Positions 46,899 through 58,300 of a stretch of DNA of 64,000 nt are shown piece by piece. Source of the DNA: Porphyra umbilicalis. Taxonomy: Eukaryota > Rhodophyta > Bangiophyceae > Bangiales > Bangiaceae. A model generated the notes under the pieces. It worked only from the letters and a program-made list of their open reading frames with translations. It did no database searches and had not been told where the DNA came from. Position 1 is the stretch's first letter. Every line of letters begins with the position of its first letter. The position numbers were made by a program, and so were the translations under genes. The DNA is taken from NCBI GenBank assembly GCA_002049455.2, contig KV918768.1, forward strand, positions 558,001-622,000, written 5' to 3'.

Positions 46899-48110
46899 TT
46901 AGCGCCGTGCGCTGGCCCGCCGTGCCTTCCGGCTCCCCTCCTGCGCCACGCGTCAGTACACTGGCCACCGGCGGTCCCACACCAATGCCGTTTCGATTGG
47001 TCACAACATCCGCATGACACCAACCACCCCTCAGGACACACCCCCACTCGCAGGTGTTCGACCAGGGCGCGAGCCCCACCCCCACAAACGGCCGTAGCGC
47101 ACGTACCCGCATTGACGGGCCGCCGGCGCCCTCCGCACCCCCACCATCCGCGGTGGCCCCCGATCCAGCGAGCGCATTGGAGCTCCGCTTCGCGCTAGCC
47201 GAGGCGGCCAGCGACACGGCATACAAGGGCACAGACAAGAGAAGCAGGCTGCCCCAGGCGGTCAGCGCACAGAGCGTGTGGGCCGCGGAGGAGACCATGA
47301 GGATGTCACGGCAGTACTCGATGACGCCCTACGCGGGGATAGGGTTGGCGGCAGTGGGCAGAGGTCAAGGAGTGAAGACAAATCATCGGGGGAGCGCGCA
47401 TGACGTCAGAACAGGACCCCACGTTGCCTGCCGCAGGCTGCTGGGGCACCCACTCTCGCAACAAAGTGGCGTCCTCATACGGTGGTCAACGTACTGGTGA
47501 CGCCAGGTCCGTCCCACCAGAAACCAAACCTCCCTGTGCGTCGTACACGGGCGCGGCAGAGGTGCTCAAGAAGGCATACACACTGCCTTCAACGGCCAGG
47601 TAGGCAACCTGTTGCAGCCCAAGATGCCAATCACTAGAAAGTCCAGGGCAAAGCCAACAAACGGTCCACAGTTTATGGTTAGGATTTTGGAGCGAAGACG
47701 GCGCAGTCCGTCGCACACAGCCATCCGTACGAGTTGTCTCAGCCCCACAAGCCGCATGCGTCCACCGCCCTCTCTGAAGCACTTGTATCAACGTACCCAC
47801 AACCCGAGTCCGCGGGTAAGCGGTCCCTGGCGCGCCGCTGCAACGCCCATGCTCACAGCGTACGATACCTGGTGAAGGGACAAGTGCAAGCAGATGGGTT
47901 GGCCAAGAACACCAGAAATGCAGCCAGTCAGCACTGCGCCTTCAATGTGGCGTGTCCGTTGCAACAGAAGCGTCCACATCGCAGAGTCCATACTGGAACG
48001 CCGTGCCGTCCAGAAACCAGCCGACGTACATTGGCGACCGCCAAGAAGATGCGCATCGACGCCAGCGCCGCCGCGTTGGCCTTGACCCGTTTCTTTGCTG
48101 CATCGTTGGC
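46899..48110 (-). CDS. TMEM208 / SND2 ER-targeting membrane protein (spliced, 5' end unresolved)
   Basis: Exons recognised on the reverse strand: 48030-48110 (NDAAKKRVKANAAALASMRI), one ending at 47495 (VAYLAVEGSVYAFLSTSAAP then DAQGGLVSGGTDLASP; its 5' edge, near 47700, is uncertain), 47107-47328 (GVIEYCRDILMVSSAAHTL then LLLLSVPLYAVS) and 46899-46940 (EGSRKARRASARR, stop). Phases agree at all fixed junctions. The order (Lys-rich start, GAL-DGG-DL-PG-like loop, membrane pair, basic tail) matches TMEM208, the homologue of yeast Snd2. Snd2 acts in SRP-independent delivery of membrane proteins to the ER. At least one short 5' exon with the ATG lies beyond 48120. The gene is convergent with the TMBIM gene. 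Confidence 0.68.
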
Positions 48111-48670
48111 CTGCGGTACAGGATGCCAGATAAATGTCAGCACCGACGCCGGCGCCACCGCACGAGAGAACAAGACAGCCAAGCGAGACAAGCGGCCAAG
48201 GGTGTACGAAAACAAAGGGCTCAGGGAGAGGAGGAAGGGAAAGATTGAAGCAAACCAGAGGGGTTCCACACCCAACTCCAAGAACAAGTGATAGTGGTCG
48301 GGTGACGGGCAGAATGGGCAGCGGTAAGTGTGTGTTGTGACGGAAAGCAGACCAGGGGCCTTGGAAGATTGACACCTCAGGACAGAAGAGGAACAAGGGA
48401 GCCAGTAGGACGATGCATCGTACCATCGTGACGCCAGTCGTTCAGGAGCCGAAGTGTGCAGGAGATTCGGATGCCGGCGTAGCACTCGGAGTCCTTGTCC
48501 TCGACGTGTACAGCAGACCCGGTCTGTCTGTGTGCGCAAAGCAACTCAGCTATTTTACTCAACAACCAAAGTCGCCCCATACGATTTAAAGTCAAGCGTT
48601 GATTCTACGTACTGTGAGCCATAAATATTCATCTTTACGGCGTGCAATGTGATGATTCTCCACTGTCATT

Positions 48671-49331
48671 TAGGGTTCGCAGTAGCGCCCCTATGTGAGG
48701 GGCGTGGGGCGTAACCGCGCCCTAATGGCGCCCTAGCAGCGCCCTTCTGAAGGCTAACGACGCCCCCAAAACGCCCCAAGTAGCACCCATAAACACTGAA
48801 TTAGCACAGGTAGCACCCTATTGTTCCGTGATTCTTCTGTGATCGCAGCCGCTAGTTGATCCAATTGTCTATTTAATGATGACAGTCTGGGGTCGCTCCT
48901 GCCGGTTCCCCGTCAGCCTTTGTTTCCTTCGCATTCAAGCCCAACCACCACCACGCCTACAACAGCACCCTTCACCATACAGACGCTCTGCTGCCGCAAG
49001 GTACCACACCACGTCAAAGACATCACCCAGCCCCACGGCCTTGCGCTGCGAGACGCGGCGGTAGCGGTGGGCACCGCCATCCCCCGTCGGATCCCCTGTA
49101 GAGGCTGTGGCCCCTTGACAACGTGTTCCACTCCCAGCTCCATCACCCGGAGCTGCGTGCTGGGCACCAGGCAATCATGAACTTGAAATAGTGGAATTAT
49201 CCATGCTCTATGCGCGCCCTATCCGCGCCTCGGCGTCGAGGGGCGCGGGGCGTTAACGGCGCCCTTACAGCGCCCTAACAGCGCCTTAACAACGCCCCTC
49301 AATAGCGCCCCGGGCGCTCTTCCCAACCCTA
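48671..49331. mobile_element. hAT-type MITE, copy 2 (661 bp)
   Basis: It starts tagggtt and ends aacccta, flanked by a perfect 8-bp duplication ctgtcatt (48663-48670 and 49332-49339). Subterminal regions consist of agcgcccc/gcgccct repeats, the counterpart of gacgcccc in copy 1. An 18-nt block (48771-48788) is identical to copy 1 (1001-1018). The extra 280 bp are a unique middle without a transposase. It lies between TMEM208 and the first MYND gene. Confidence 0.82.
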
Positions 49332-49351
49332 CTGTCATTCGATGGGCTGGG

Positions 49352-49431
49352 CACGACCGGTCGTCGGGGTCGACCGGGTCGACCCCGTTCGGCGGATTTC
49401 ATCAAGGCGTGGCCGGCAACGTTGCCGGCCA
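49352..49431. repeat. Three palindromes in a row upstream of MYND gene 1
   Basis: Perfect palindrome acgaccggtcgt (49352-49363). Arms cggggtcgac and gtcgaccccg around cgg (49365-49387). A perfect 22-bp palindrome centred on aacgtt (49410-49431). They lie just after the right target duplication of the hAT-type MITE and about 315 bp before the ATG. Confidence 0.8.
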
Positions 49432-49745
49432 TGCTCTGTTCCGACCCAGACCCGCAAAATTGAGCAGACTGCAATAAAGGGATCAGTCCCTCTGCTTGTC
49501 AGCCGAGGCGACCGAGAGACACTGAGCAGTCGGCGGAAGGGCCGCGGCCACGTCACGGGGGGCCGCTCGCCCGGAGGGACAGCGCTGAGCTCTCCAGACG
49601 CGGCCACAGGGTTTGCATGCTCCTCAAAAGAGATGAGGCGACGACCACGACTGTCAGTCCCACTGCCACCGCCGCCCGGCGGAGGAGCGCCCTTGCGCTC
49701 GTCGTCTACAGACTCGGCGTCGCTCCGCGTCGGCCATCCGCTGGT

Positions 49746-51677
49746 ATGGCATCCACCGAGCCCCCCCTGCTCCAAGCGTACTGGCAGGTCGTCGACGGCG
49801 ATGGCCTCTTTCCCGATGCACAGGCGGTAGTTTCCTTCATGTCGCCCGACACGTCCCACGCGCTGCTCAGCGACCCCTCTGCGGCCAAGGCCATGATTAG
49901 CAGCCTCAACAGGATCGTGCGGGCGTTGGTGGACCAGTTTGCGGTAAAAGGATCCCTCTCCATGGCTGGGTTTTCGAGCGCAAGCATGCGCAGTCGCTCG
50001 CTCGACGTTGCCACCAAGGCGTGCCACTGTGGCGATGACGCCCTCTTGGGCGCTTTCATGACCGCCTTGCCCACCCTCTACAAGCCCGGCTGCCTCCTCA
50101 AGGACGTCCGCAGTGTGCTCGGCGCTGTTTGGGTGTTGCTCCTCGACGAGCTCATCTATCGAACCGCGGAGCGGCAAATCACCGACCCGCCGACGATGGC
50201 GCGTCAGAGCCGCCACTGTGGCCCGCCTGAAGACGACGGCCTCGGCCGCGCGCGCGTTGGACGACTGGCCATCAACCCGCTCCTCCTCCGCCTGTCTGTC
50301 GAGTGGATGTCCGTGACGGTCGAGCGGCGCATCGGCAGGATGATGGGCTGTGACGGGCCCGGCCAGAGCCTGGCGGTCTTTGCCATCACCTGCCCACGCG
50401 CACTCCTGTCGGCGGTGCCCGACGTTGTGGACACGGTACTCGTCCACATGGCGGCGCTCATGGACGCTCTGTCCCCTGCGGCCGCAGAACTGCACCTGCG
50501 CGTCCTCCTCCGCACGCTGGAGGGCGTGGCGGTCGTCGACCCCGGCCGCCTCGGCCGCGCCGACGGCGCCGCTCGCACGCTCACGCGCGTCCACACCTTC
50601 CTCACCACCGGCACGGGGCGGGTCTGCCCGCCGGGCGGGGGCGCCACCGACACGGTGATGCACCTCTTGTGTGTGGTTGGTGGGACCTGGACGGCGCTCG
50701 CCGCCGCGCCGACCGCCCTGACCTTCCTCACTGAGTTGTGCGCGGCGGGCCCGCCGCCCACCGGCTGCCGCTCGTATGTGGCTCCGGCCGCGTCGCTCGC
50801 GCTGCACGTGGCCACCCACTCGCTCGCGTCCAGCAGTCGCTCTGTACCCGCCCCGCTCGTCGCCGCACGCCCGACGTGGGTGGCGCTCTCCCGCCGCCGC
50901 CGCGGGGGCGGCGGTGACGACGTGGCCGCCGCCGTCGGCTCGGCGCTCGTCGCCGTCACCGCCGAGCCGTACCGCCTCGCCGCGCAGGTGATGCGCCCCC
51001 CGACGGGGGTGGCCCCGTGGTCCTCCGCGCCCTTCCCCCCTGCATGTCTGCAGCGGCTGACGCAGCCAGAGCGCTGCTGGGCGTGCGGCAATGGCCACAT
51101 GGCGGGCGCGCCGCGCAAGCCCCTCTCCAAGTGTTCCGCGTGTGGGGTGGGCACCTACTGTGGGGCCACCTGCGCCAAGGCGTCGTGGAGGGCGGGCCAC
51201 AAGCGTGCGTGTGGGGCGTGGGCGGCCTATGGCGCGGCGCAAGCAAACGCGATGGTCAGCCTCGGCGCGCTACACGGCGAGGGGGGGGTCGACGCGGCCA
51301 CTGAGTCGAGGATCTCGCGGACGCGCGCGGGCGTGTACGCGGTGCAGCAGGAGGACCTGACGGCCAGCGACGCGGCCGGCTGGGCGTGGCCGCGCGCACG
51401 GGCGCGACAGGTCGAGGCCGCCGGCTTGCAGCTGCGGGATGTGGTGGCCCTCGTCGAGCGCCCCACCGGCACCATTGTGGTCGTGCCCGCCGCGTCGTAC
51501 GCGCAATGGGCGGGGGCCGTGCCGGCCGCGGTCCTCCACGGGGCGGCACGCGCGCACGGCGGCCGCGCGCTCCGCGTCATTCATCGGGTGCATCCGCCAC
51601 ATGTGCAGGTGTTTGGGCCGCGCGCCCTGGGGCTGGAGGAGGGCACGTCACCGCCCGACGGGTCGACGTTGGCGTAA
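49746..51677 (+). CDS. MYND zinc-finger protein, paralogue A (643 aa)
   Basis: The frame is open from 49617, but the ATG at 49746 matches the start of the paralogue at 61335, so it is chosen. Residues 1-110 form a conserved block (VVDGDGLFPDAQ, FMSPDTSHALLSD, CHCGDDALLGAF). The middle is helical and Ala/Leu-rich, perhaps armadillo-like. A MYND finger lies at about 442-480 with spacing C-x2-C, C-x2-C, Y-C-x3-C, H-x3-C (CWACGNGHM, KCSACGVGTYC, HKRACG). A conserved C-terminal region follows (VEAAGLQLRDVVALVER, VIHRVHPPHVQVFGPR). MYND fingers bind proline-rich peptides. The flanking domains are not known to me. The gene is intronless and unbroken. Confidence 0.85.
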   Translation: MASTEPPLLQAYWQVVDGDGLFPDAQAVVSFMSPDTSHALLSDPSAAKAMISSLNRIVRALVDQFAVKGSLSMAGFSSASMRSRSLDVATKACHCGDDALLGAFMTALPTLYKPGCLLKDVRSVLGAVWVLLLDELIYRTAERQITDPPTMARQSRHCGPPEDDGLGRARVGRLAINPLLLRLSVEWMSVTVERRIGRMMGCDGPGQSLAVFAITCPRALLSAVPDVVDTVLVHMAALMDALSPAAAELHLRVLLRTLEGVAVVDPGRLGRADGAARTLTRVHTFLTTGTGRVCPPGGGATDTVMHLLCVVGGTWTALAAAPTALTFLTELCAAGPPPTGCRSYVAPAASLALHVATHSLASSSRSVPAPLVAARPTWVALSRRRRGGGGDDVAAAVGSALVAVTAEPYRLAAQVMRPPTGVAPWSSAPFPPACLQRLTQPERCWACGNGHMAGAPRKPLSKCSACGVGTYCGATCAKASWRAGHKRACGAWAAYGAAQANAMVSLGALHGEGGVDAATESRISRTRAGVYAVQQEDLTASDAAGWAWPRARARQVEAAGLQLRDVVALVERPTGTIVVVPAASYAQWAGAVPAAVLHGAARAHGGRALRVIHRVHPPHVQVFGPRALGLEEGTSPPDGSTLA

Positions 51678-53020
51678 TGTGCGGGCCCGTGTGGGTGGAT
51701 TGAGGGAAAGGATACCTTGTCGTCTTTGGTACGGTTGCTTCTTTTCTCGGTCGCCTGCCGCACGTCCGATTCTGCTGTGGGGATATAACGTCACAAAGTC
51801 AAAGGCAAAAACACAAAAACAGCTGTGTCGAGCAGCAGCGAAGAAAAAGGACAAGCCGGCAATGGCGATGGATTAAAAGAGGCGCGGAGTGCAACGAGCA
51901 GCCTCTAAAGGTGCCACCCCAACACACTGGGCACGAGGAGCGCCACTGACAGCACAACCGGTCGCGAAAGGCATGGACGCTGCCCAGGCAGGCCACGTCG
52001 ACCACAGACCGCCGCTGCAGCGGTGCGACCGCACCTCCCCCCCCCCCCCCCCCGCCCCACCGCACGGCGCCGCACCAGCGACGTTGCGGGCAGCCCCGCG
52101 TGTAGGGTGGCAGCCGCGGCGCGGTGGCCGCCTGTCGCCGCCATGGCAACGCTTCGACGTGTCGGGGTGCCACCGCCGAGGGGGGCCCGACGGCGCGTGG
52201 CGGCGCCGCCACGGCGGCAGCGGCGGTGGACGCGGCGTCGGCGGTGGCGGCAGCGGCGGCGGCGGTGGCGGCCGCGGCGGCGGCGGTGGCGGCCGCGGCG
52301 GCGGCGGTGGCGGCAGCGGCGCGGCGACGCGGGAGGCCACCCGCCGCGCCCCCATGCCGCGGCAGCGGCGCGACGCCGACCCGGCGGCCGCGGTGCGTCC
52401 AACACCCGCGCGGGAGCGCGAGCCGCCGGTACGGGCGTTGCCGCCGCCCGCCGCCGCCGCGTCCACCGCCACCCCCGCCGCCGCCGGCCGCCAGTCGCGG
52501 GCGGGCGGGCAGCGGCAGCCGCGTCCGCAGACGGCCGCGGCGGCGCTGCGGCCGCCACCAGTCAGAGGTGCGGGCACGACCGTCGCCGCCGCTGCGAGGG
52601 TGCGTCGACGCCCACCATGCTCTGCCTGACGGGCGCCGCGTCCGAACGCCCCGCCGCCGCCCACGGGACACCAGGTGCCCCGCCAGTGGCCACGGCGGGG
52701 TGAGCGGCGCCGGCCGCCACCGCCACACCAGCGGCAGTGGGCTCCTTGCGCGCCGTGCCGCAGCCGCAGCCGCCGTTGCAGCCGCCTACACAGAGGCCCT
52801 GGCCTGCCGGGAGTGCCGGCCGCCGGTGCGGCAGCGGCAGGGAGCGGGCCGGGGGGAGTGGGCGTGTAGACGACGCGTCCGTGGCGGTCCGTCGACCGGC
52901 GCCGCCGGCCGCCTCGGCCCCCACCAGCCACGGGGCGTGGGGCAGCCATCGGCGTGGCGGCAGTTGCCCGCCCCCCCGCCGCCGCCGCCACCCCCACCGC
53001 CGCCGCCGCGGGCAACCCCC
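51678..53020. other. Low-complexity spacer
   Basis: Open Ala/Pro/Arg-rich frames on both strands cannot be told apart, and none has a domain. A Gly-codon-like minisatellite is listed separately. The first 220 bp are less GC-rich. Confidence 0.5.
52213..52325. repeat. 24-bp minisatellite (ggcggcggcggtggcggc type)
   Basis: About four to five imperfect head-to-tail units of 24 bp built from ggc, ggt and agc triplets. The unit length is a multiple of three, so reading frames pass through it. Confidence 0.65.
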
Positions 53021-54710
53021 TCACCCCGGCCCGAGGCGGAGCCCCTCCCACACGTCCTCACACAGCACGGCGCCGACGACGGAGCTTTCCACAAGCGCCC
53101 CCGCGGGCGTCAGCCGCAGCGCCGCGTCGGCGGCCACGCCCGCCAAGGCCAGCGTCGAGGGCGCCCACGGGGGTGGCGTGGCGCCGCCGCCGCCGCCGCC
53201 GCCGCCCCCGCCCCCGGGCGCCCGCAGCGGGTGCACGAGCCCGGCTTGCACGAGGCCGAGGCGCTCCACCGACGCGACGGTGGCGGCCGCGGCGGGCGCG
53301 CCAAAGCGCTGCGCGAGGCGCGCCAGCGGGATGCCCGTGGAGAGGAGGCGGGTGCCCATGAGGATGGTGTCTTCCAGCTCCTCCTGGGGGGGGGGGGGGT
53401 GCGCACGGGGGGGGGGGGGGGGGGGGGGACCACACACACGAGACGCCACCGCAGGGTGGGCAAGGGGGGGCGACGGCAAACCCCACAGCGGGTGTCAGTG
53501 GCGGCGTTGACGCGGACGCCTCCTCACAGGGGCTCCCCCACACGCGCAACGCACGCGTGCGCCGTCCAGAGCACCCCCCCCCCCCCCCCCCCCCACACCC
53601 CAGCGGCCGCCCCACCACCCCAACGTACCGCATCCGTCGACGGGGCCACCTCGGCGTGCACGGCGTCGACGCCCTCGGCCACCACCCGCCCCACATACGC
53701 ATAGTACGCGCCCAGCGACGGCGGCCGCGTGTACCGGCGGCGGGCGACGTAGCTGGTCGCGCCGACCCCCACCGCGTAGTACCCCCCGTTGCGCCAGTAC
53801 ACCCCATTGTGGACCGCCTCGGCGCCCGGCACGGCCCAGTTGCTCACCTCGTAGCGGGCCAACCCCGCGGCGCCGAGCACCTCGGTCGCGTCGTCGACCA
53901 TGGCCACGACCGCCGCCTCCCCCGGCAGCGGCGACGCGCCCGCCGTGTAGGTGCGCCCCCAGCGGGTGCCCGCGTGCAACTCGAGGGCGTAGGCCGACAC
54001 GTGGGTCGGCCGCAGCGCGGCGGCGGCGGCGAGGCTCGCCCGCCACGCCCCCCGCGACTGGCCGGGGAGGCCACACATGAGGTCGACAGAGACGGCGAGG
54101 CCCGCGGCGGCCGCCCGCCCGACGGCCTCGACCGCCTCGGCGGCGGTGTGGGGGCGGTTGGCCGCCCCGAGCAGCGCGTCATCCAACGCCTGCACGCCAA
54201 TCGACGCGCGGGTCACCCCCGCCCCCGCGAGCGCCGCGGCCTTGGCCCCCGAAAAGGTGCCCGGATCCATCTCAACCGTCACCTCGGCGGCGGGGGCGAC
54301 GGTGAACGCGGCGCGCACCGCGTCCAACAGGCGCAGCAGGCCGGGGGTGGACGTGAGCGACGGGGTGCCGCCGCCAAAGTAGACCGAGGTGAGGGGCGGC
54401 GGCGGCGCCGCGCCGGCGGGGACCGCCGCCGCCGCCGCCCGCGCCGCAGACGCGGTGGCGGTGAGTTCCGCAATGAGGGCGTCGAGGTAGGGGGCCTCCC
54501 CGGGCGGGTGCGTGTCCGCGTGGATGCCGTCGCCGCCGAGCGCCGCGTCGCCCGTGACGACCACGGGGAAGTCGCAGTAGTGGCAGCGGCGGCGGCAAAA
54601 GGGGAGGTGGATGTACAGGGCGGTGGGGGGGGGGGGGGGGCAAGGGCAGAGGGGGGGGTGCAGGGGGGGGGGGGGGGAAACCCGTGGGGGGGGCGCCCGC
54701 GCGTCCCCGC

Positions 54711-54747
<37 letters not shown>

Positions 54748-54882
54748 GTGGCGGCGGACTCCCGCGCCGACGGCGGGTGCGGCGGCGGTGCGGTCGCCCC
54801 GCCCCCGCCGCCGGCTCGACGCGGTTGCCACGGCGCGGCGGGTGCCCGCCGCCCCCAGCGGCGCCGCGGCGGGCGGCGCAAA

Positions 54883-54915
<33 letters not shown>

Positions 54916-54978
54916 CGCCGCCGCCCGTGGCGCCCGCCGCCGCAGGGCGGCGGGCAAGCGGCGCAAAGAGGCAGCCAT
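53021..54978 (-). CDS. hemW: HemW-like radical SAM protein (coproporphyrinogen oxidase-like family), organelle-targeted
   Basis: Two exons, 53629-54978 and 53021-53383, are joined by a phase-0 intron (GTACGT donor, CAG acceptor) that contains long G runs; the product is about 570 residues. The first roughly 115 residues are Ala/Arg-rich, like a transit peptide. YIHLPFC then RRRCHYC gives the radical SAM triad Cys128, Cys132, Cys135. VYFGGGTPSL, EMDPGTFS, SIGVQALDD, VSVDLMCGLPGQS and YEVSNWAVPG are typical of HemN/HemW. The second exon (EELEDTILMGTRLL, then TGIPLARLAQRFG) is the HemN C-terminal domain. HemW proteins act as haem chaperones rather than true oxygen-independent oxidases; which one applies here is not settled. 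Confidence 0.88.
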
Positions 54979-55368
54979 GGACGCGGGTGGGGGCGCCGAG
55001 GCGCGACCGGGTTGTGCCGCCGGGGGACGCCGCGGCGCGTCGGCGCGGCAGTGGCGGGGGGCGGGGGGGGGGGGGGGGGGTGCGGGGGGGGGGGGGAGGC
55101 GCGCCGACCGTCACGCCGCACGGCGTGCAGCCGTCCGAGCTCCGTGCGACGACGAGGGCGCGGCACGGGCCGAAAACGGTCGTCCGCTTGTGTTGGTTTT
55201 TTTCATAAAAAACACAGTCAACCCGTTCGTTTTGGCCTGTTTGAAAGTTTCTGCCACGAGAATCGGGAAAACCCCGCGGGCTGACCCGCTCTGGCGCGTC
55301 GCTCCCCCCCACACCCGTCCGCCGACACGCGCGCCGGCGGGAGCCAGACCCCCCCCCCTGGCCGTCTG
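54979..55368. other. Spacer between the HemW and multicopper oxidase genes
   Basis: G-rich at the left, then an AT-richer island (about 55190-55275) that may hold the HemW promoter. The block acgggccgaaaac-gtcgtc (55165-55184) nearly repeats 8577-8596. Confidence 0.5.
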
Positions 55369-58300
55369 TCAATCGTCTGCCTCCCCCCCCTCCCCCCCTT
55401 CGGTCAGCACCCGCCCCACCATCCCGTTGCGCGCATTGTTTTCCACCCCACACCCCACGGTCGTGGCGACCCCCCCCGCGGGCGCCCACACGTCCATGGC
55501 AACGACCTCCCCCGGCAGCAGCGGCGCCACGTCCCCCCCCCCCCCGCCCCGTCCGCCGCCGACGAGGCTGGGCGGCCGACGGGCAGCACGCCCGCCCCCC
55601 ACCGGAGGGTGTGGGCGGAGGAGCGCCCCCCCCACGTGGCCACATACACGCGCGTGCGGGTGCGCGGCCGCAGCCGCAGCGGCGGGCCGGCGCACCACAG
55701 GTGGCCCCCGACCGAGGCGCGGTAGAGGTCACCGCCGCCCGCCGGCACGGTCGGGTCGGCGTAGCGGGCGACGCTCGCGTTGAGGTACGGGCTGCGCCCT
55801 TCATTGACGAGCTGCAGGGACACGGCCGTTGCGGCGGCCACGTCGGTCGGGTGGCGGCGGTGGGGGGCGAGGCCGCCCCGGCGGGTGACGGCGACAATGG
55901 CCAAGAGGCCCGCGTCGCCGCCGCCGGGCGACGGGGACAACGCCGCCAGCGGGGTGCTCGACGTTGTCTGACCGGGCGCCGCGCCGGTGGCGGGCGCCGC
56001 CACCGCCGCCGCCGACGGTGCCGCCGAGGCGGGCACGCGGTAGACAATGGTGAGCGTCTCGCCGGCGGCGGCGGCTTGAAAGGCGGGCACGGCGGGCCCG
56101 CCCGCCTTGGCGGTACACACCAGGTCCAGGCCGACGACGCGGAAGGTGGTGTTGAACGCCACGCCCGTGTTGCGGAGCACCACCCGCAGCGTGTCGCCGG
56201 CCTCGACGTGGAGGAGGGGCCCCAGGAGGCCGTGGCTCCGCGGCTGCCGCACGCGGAGGGGCGCGGCAAAGGCGCCGTCGGTAAACTCTTGGAAGCGGGC
56301 TTTGCGGAAGCGGCTGCCGGGCGACGTGGCCGTCGGCGTGACGATCGTCTGCTGGGCGGCAGAGAGGGGCCGCTTGTTGCACTGGTCCCGCCGCTTTGGG
56401 GAGTAGTCCCACTCGACCTCCTCCGTGGCAATGTAGTGGGTGTACACGCCGCCGCGCGCATCCCGCTCGGCGTCCACCGGGGCGGTGCACAGGGCGCCGT
56501 CGCCCGACGGCGGCGGCTCCCCGCGACCCGGCGCCACGCTGACAATGGCAAGCATACCGGCGCGCAGGTGGTCCGTGACAAAGCAGGCGACCTGAAACGG
56601 CACGCGGCTGTTGATCACCGCAACCGCCGCGTAAAAGGTGCCGGGCATGAGGCGGCCGACGGGCACGACCTCGCCCGTCTCGTCTTGGCGTTGGCCCGAC
56701 AGCCCAAAGGCGGGCGTGTGGATGTCGACGGTGGAGCCGAGGGAGAAAAAGTAGACGCGCACCCGCTGCCCAAACGCGACGGTTGTCTGCGGCAGGGAGC
56801 AAAACGCGTGGCCATTGATCGAGTGCATGAGGTTGGAATCCCGAAACGCGCCGTCGGCGGCGACCGCCGCCCGCGCCGCGGGCGGCAGCGCCGCGAGCGC
56901 CGGGTTGCGGAGCAGGTTGGTGGCCGCGTGGACGCTGCCGCCGACCACGTTCTCGTCAAAGACGGAAAAGAAAAACACCAGCTCCCGGTCCACGTCGGTC
57001 GGCACGAGCGTGTCGACGTTGTAGGCGACGCGGCCGTCGGCCGCCGGGGCGGCGACGAGCAGCGCGCCGACGAGCCCCGCGTACGTGTCTCTTACCTCGT
57101 CCGTATGGCTGTGGTAGGCCCACATCTTCACCCCGCCGTCGCCCTCCCCCGGCCCCGGCCCCGCCCGTGGCGGCACCAGCCACTCGTACACGACGGTGGC
57201 AGCGGGCTTGACGGCGTCGTCGCCCCGCTCCGCGGGCGAGCTCCCGTCGACGTACGGGGAGCCCTCGTTGGCCTTGTCGTACCACAACCCGTGCGGGTGC
57301 AGCGACGCGGGGTGGGACCCCCGGTTGCGGAACGTCACCCGCAACGTCTCGCCGACGGCGGTGCGGAGGAGGGGGCCCGTCAGCCCGAGGTGCGCCCACT
57401 CGGCGGGGCGCTCCAGTGGGGTGGAAAAGGAGGCGTCGGTGTACTCGACGTAGCGGCTCTTGATGTAGGTCGAGCCGAGCGTCACCCCGCCGGGCGCGGC
57501 CCCGACCGACACGTTGGCGTCGGTATAGGCGCGTGCCGCCGCCGTCGGCGGCACGCACGACCCGTTGGGCGACACGTACTCCCACACCACATCCTCCACG
57601 GCGACGTAGTAGTTGCGCACGCGGCCGGGCGCGCGCGGCCTCGGCGCCTCCCCCGTCACATCAAACACAAAGACCATCCCCGTTGCGACGTGAAAGTTGG
57701 TGTGGCAGTGCGCGAGCCACGTGCCGGGGTTATCCAGAATCATCCGCATCGTCACCGTCGTGCGTGGCAGCAGCTGCACCACGTCCACGTGGGCGCCGCC
57801 GGCCGTCACGCCAACGACGCCGTGAAAGTGGAGGGGGTGCACCGCCTTTGCGTCGCCGAGCGCGGCGGCGTGCCACAGCGTCTTGCCGCCGGCGGGCATG
57901 GACATGGGGAGGTGGCAAAACATGTAGCCATTGACTGGGCGGGGGTCGAAAGCGGTGGGAGCAAGAACAATCCAGACGCGCGCGGCCACAGTGGCACAAT
58001 GACAATGCAATGAATCAAAGGGGACGGCAGCCAGACACAGCGTCAGAGGCAGCCTCGTCGGCAACGCAAGCCAGGGCGCAGCGGCGACCGAAACTGCCAC
58101 CACACAACGCAAGCATCGTCACCCCTCGGAGCACGACCGACCCCGACGTACCCGCATGCATGGCGTGTTGTTGGGGTCCCACCGGCTCGGTGCCTGGTGG
58201 CGGGGGCTCCCGGCTCACCGGCGGTGCCGCCGCGAGGCTCTCGTTGAACAACGGGCTCTCCGTCTCGAGCATCGTGTGGAGGAACGTAAAGACGTTGGTG

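Noticed and set aside
51873-53051. 392-codon reverse ORF downstream of MYND gene A
   Set aside because: It is low-complexity, with equally open frames opposite. No product can be argued.
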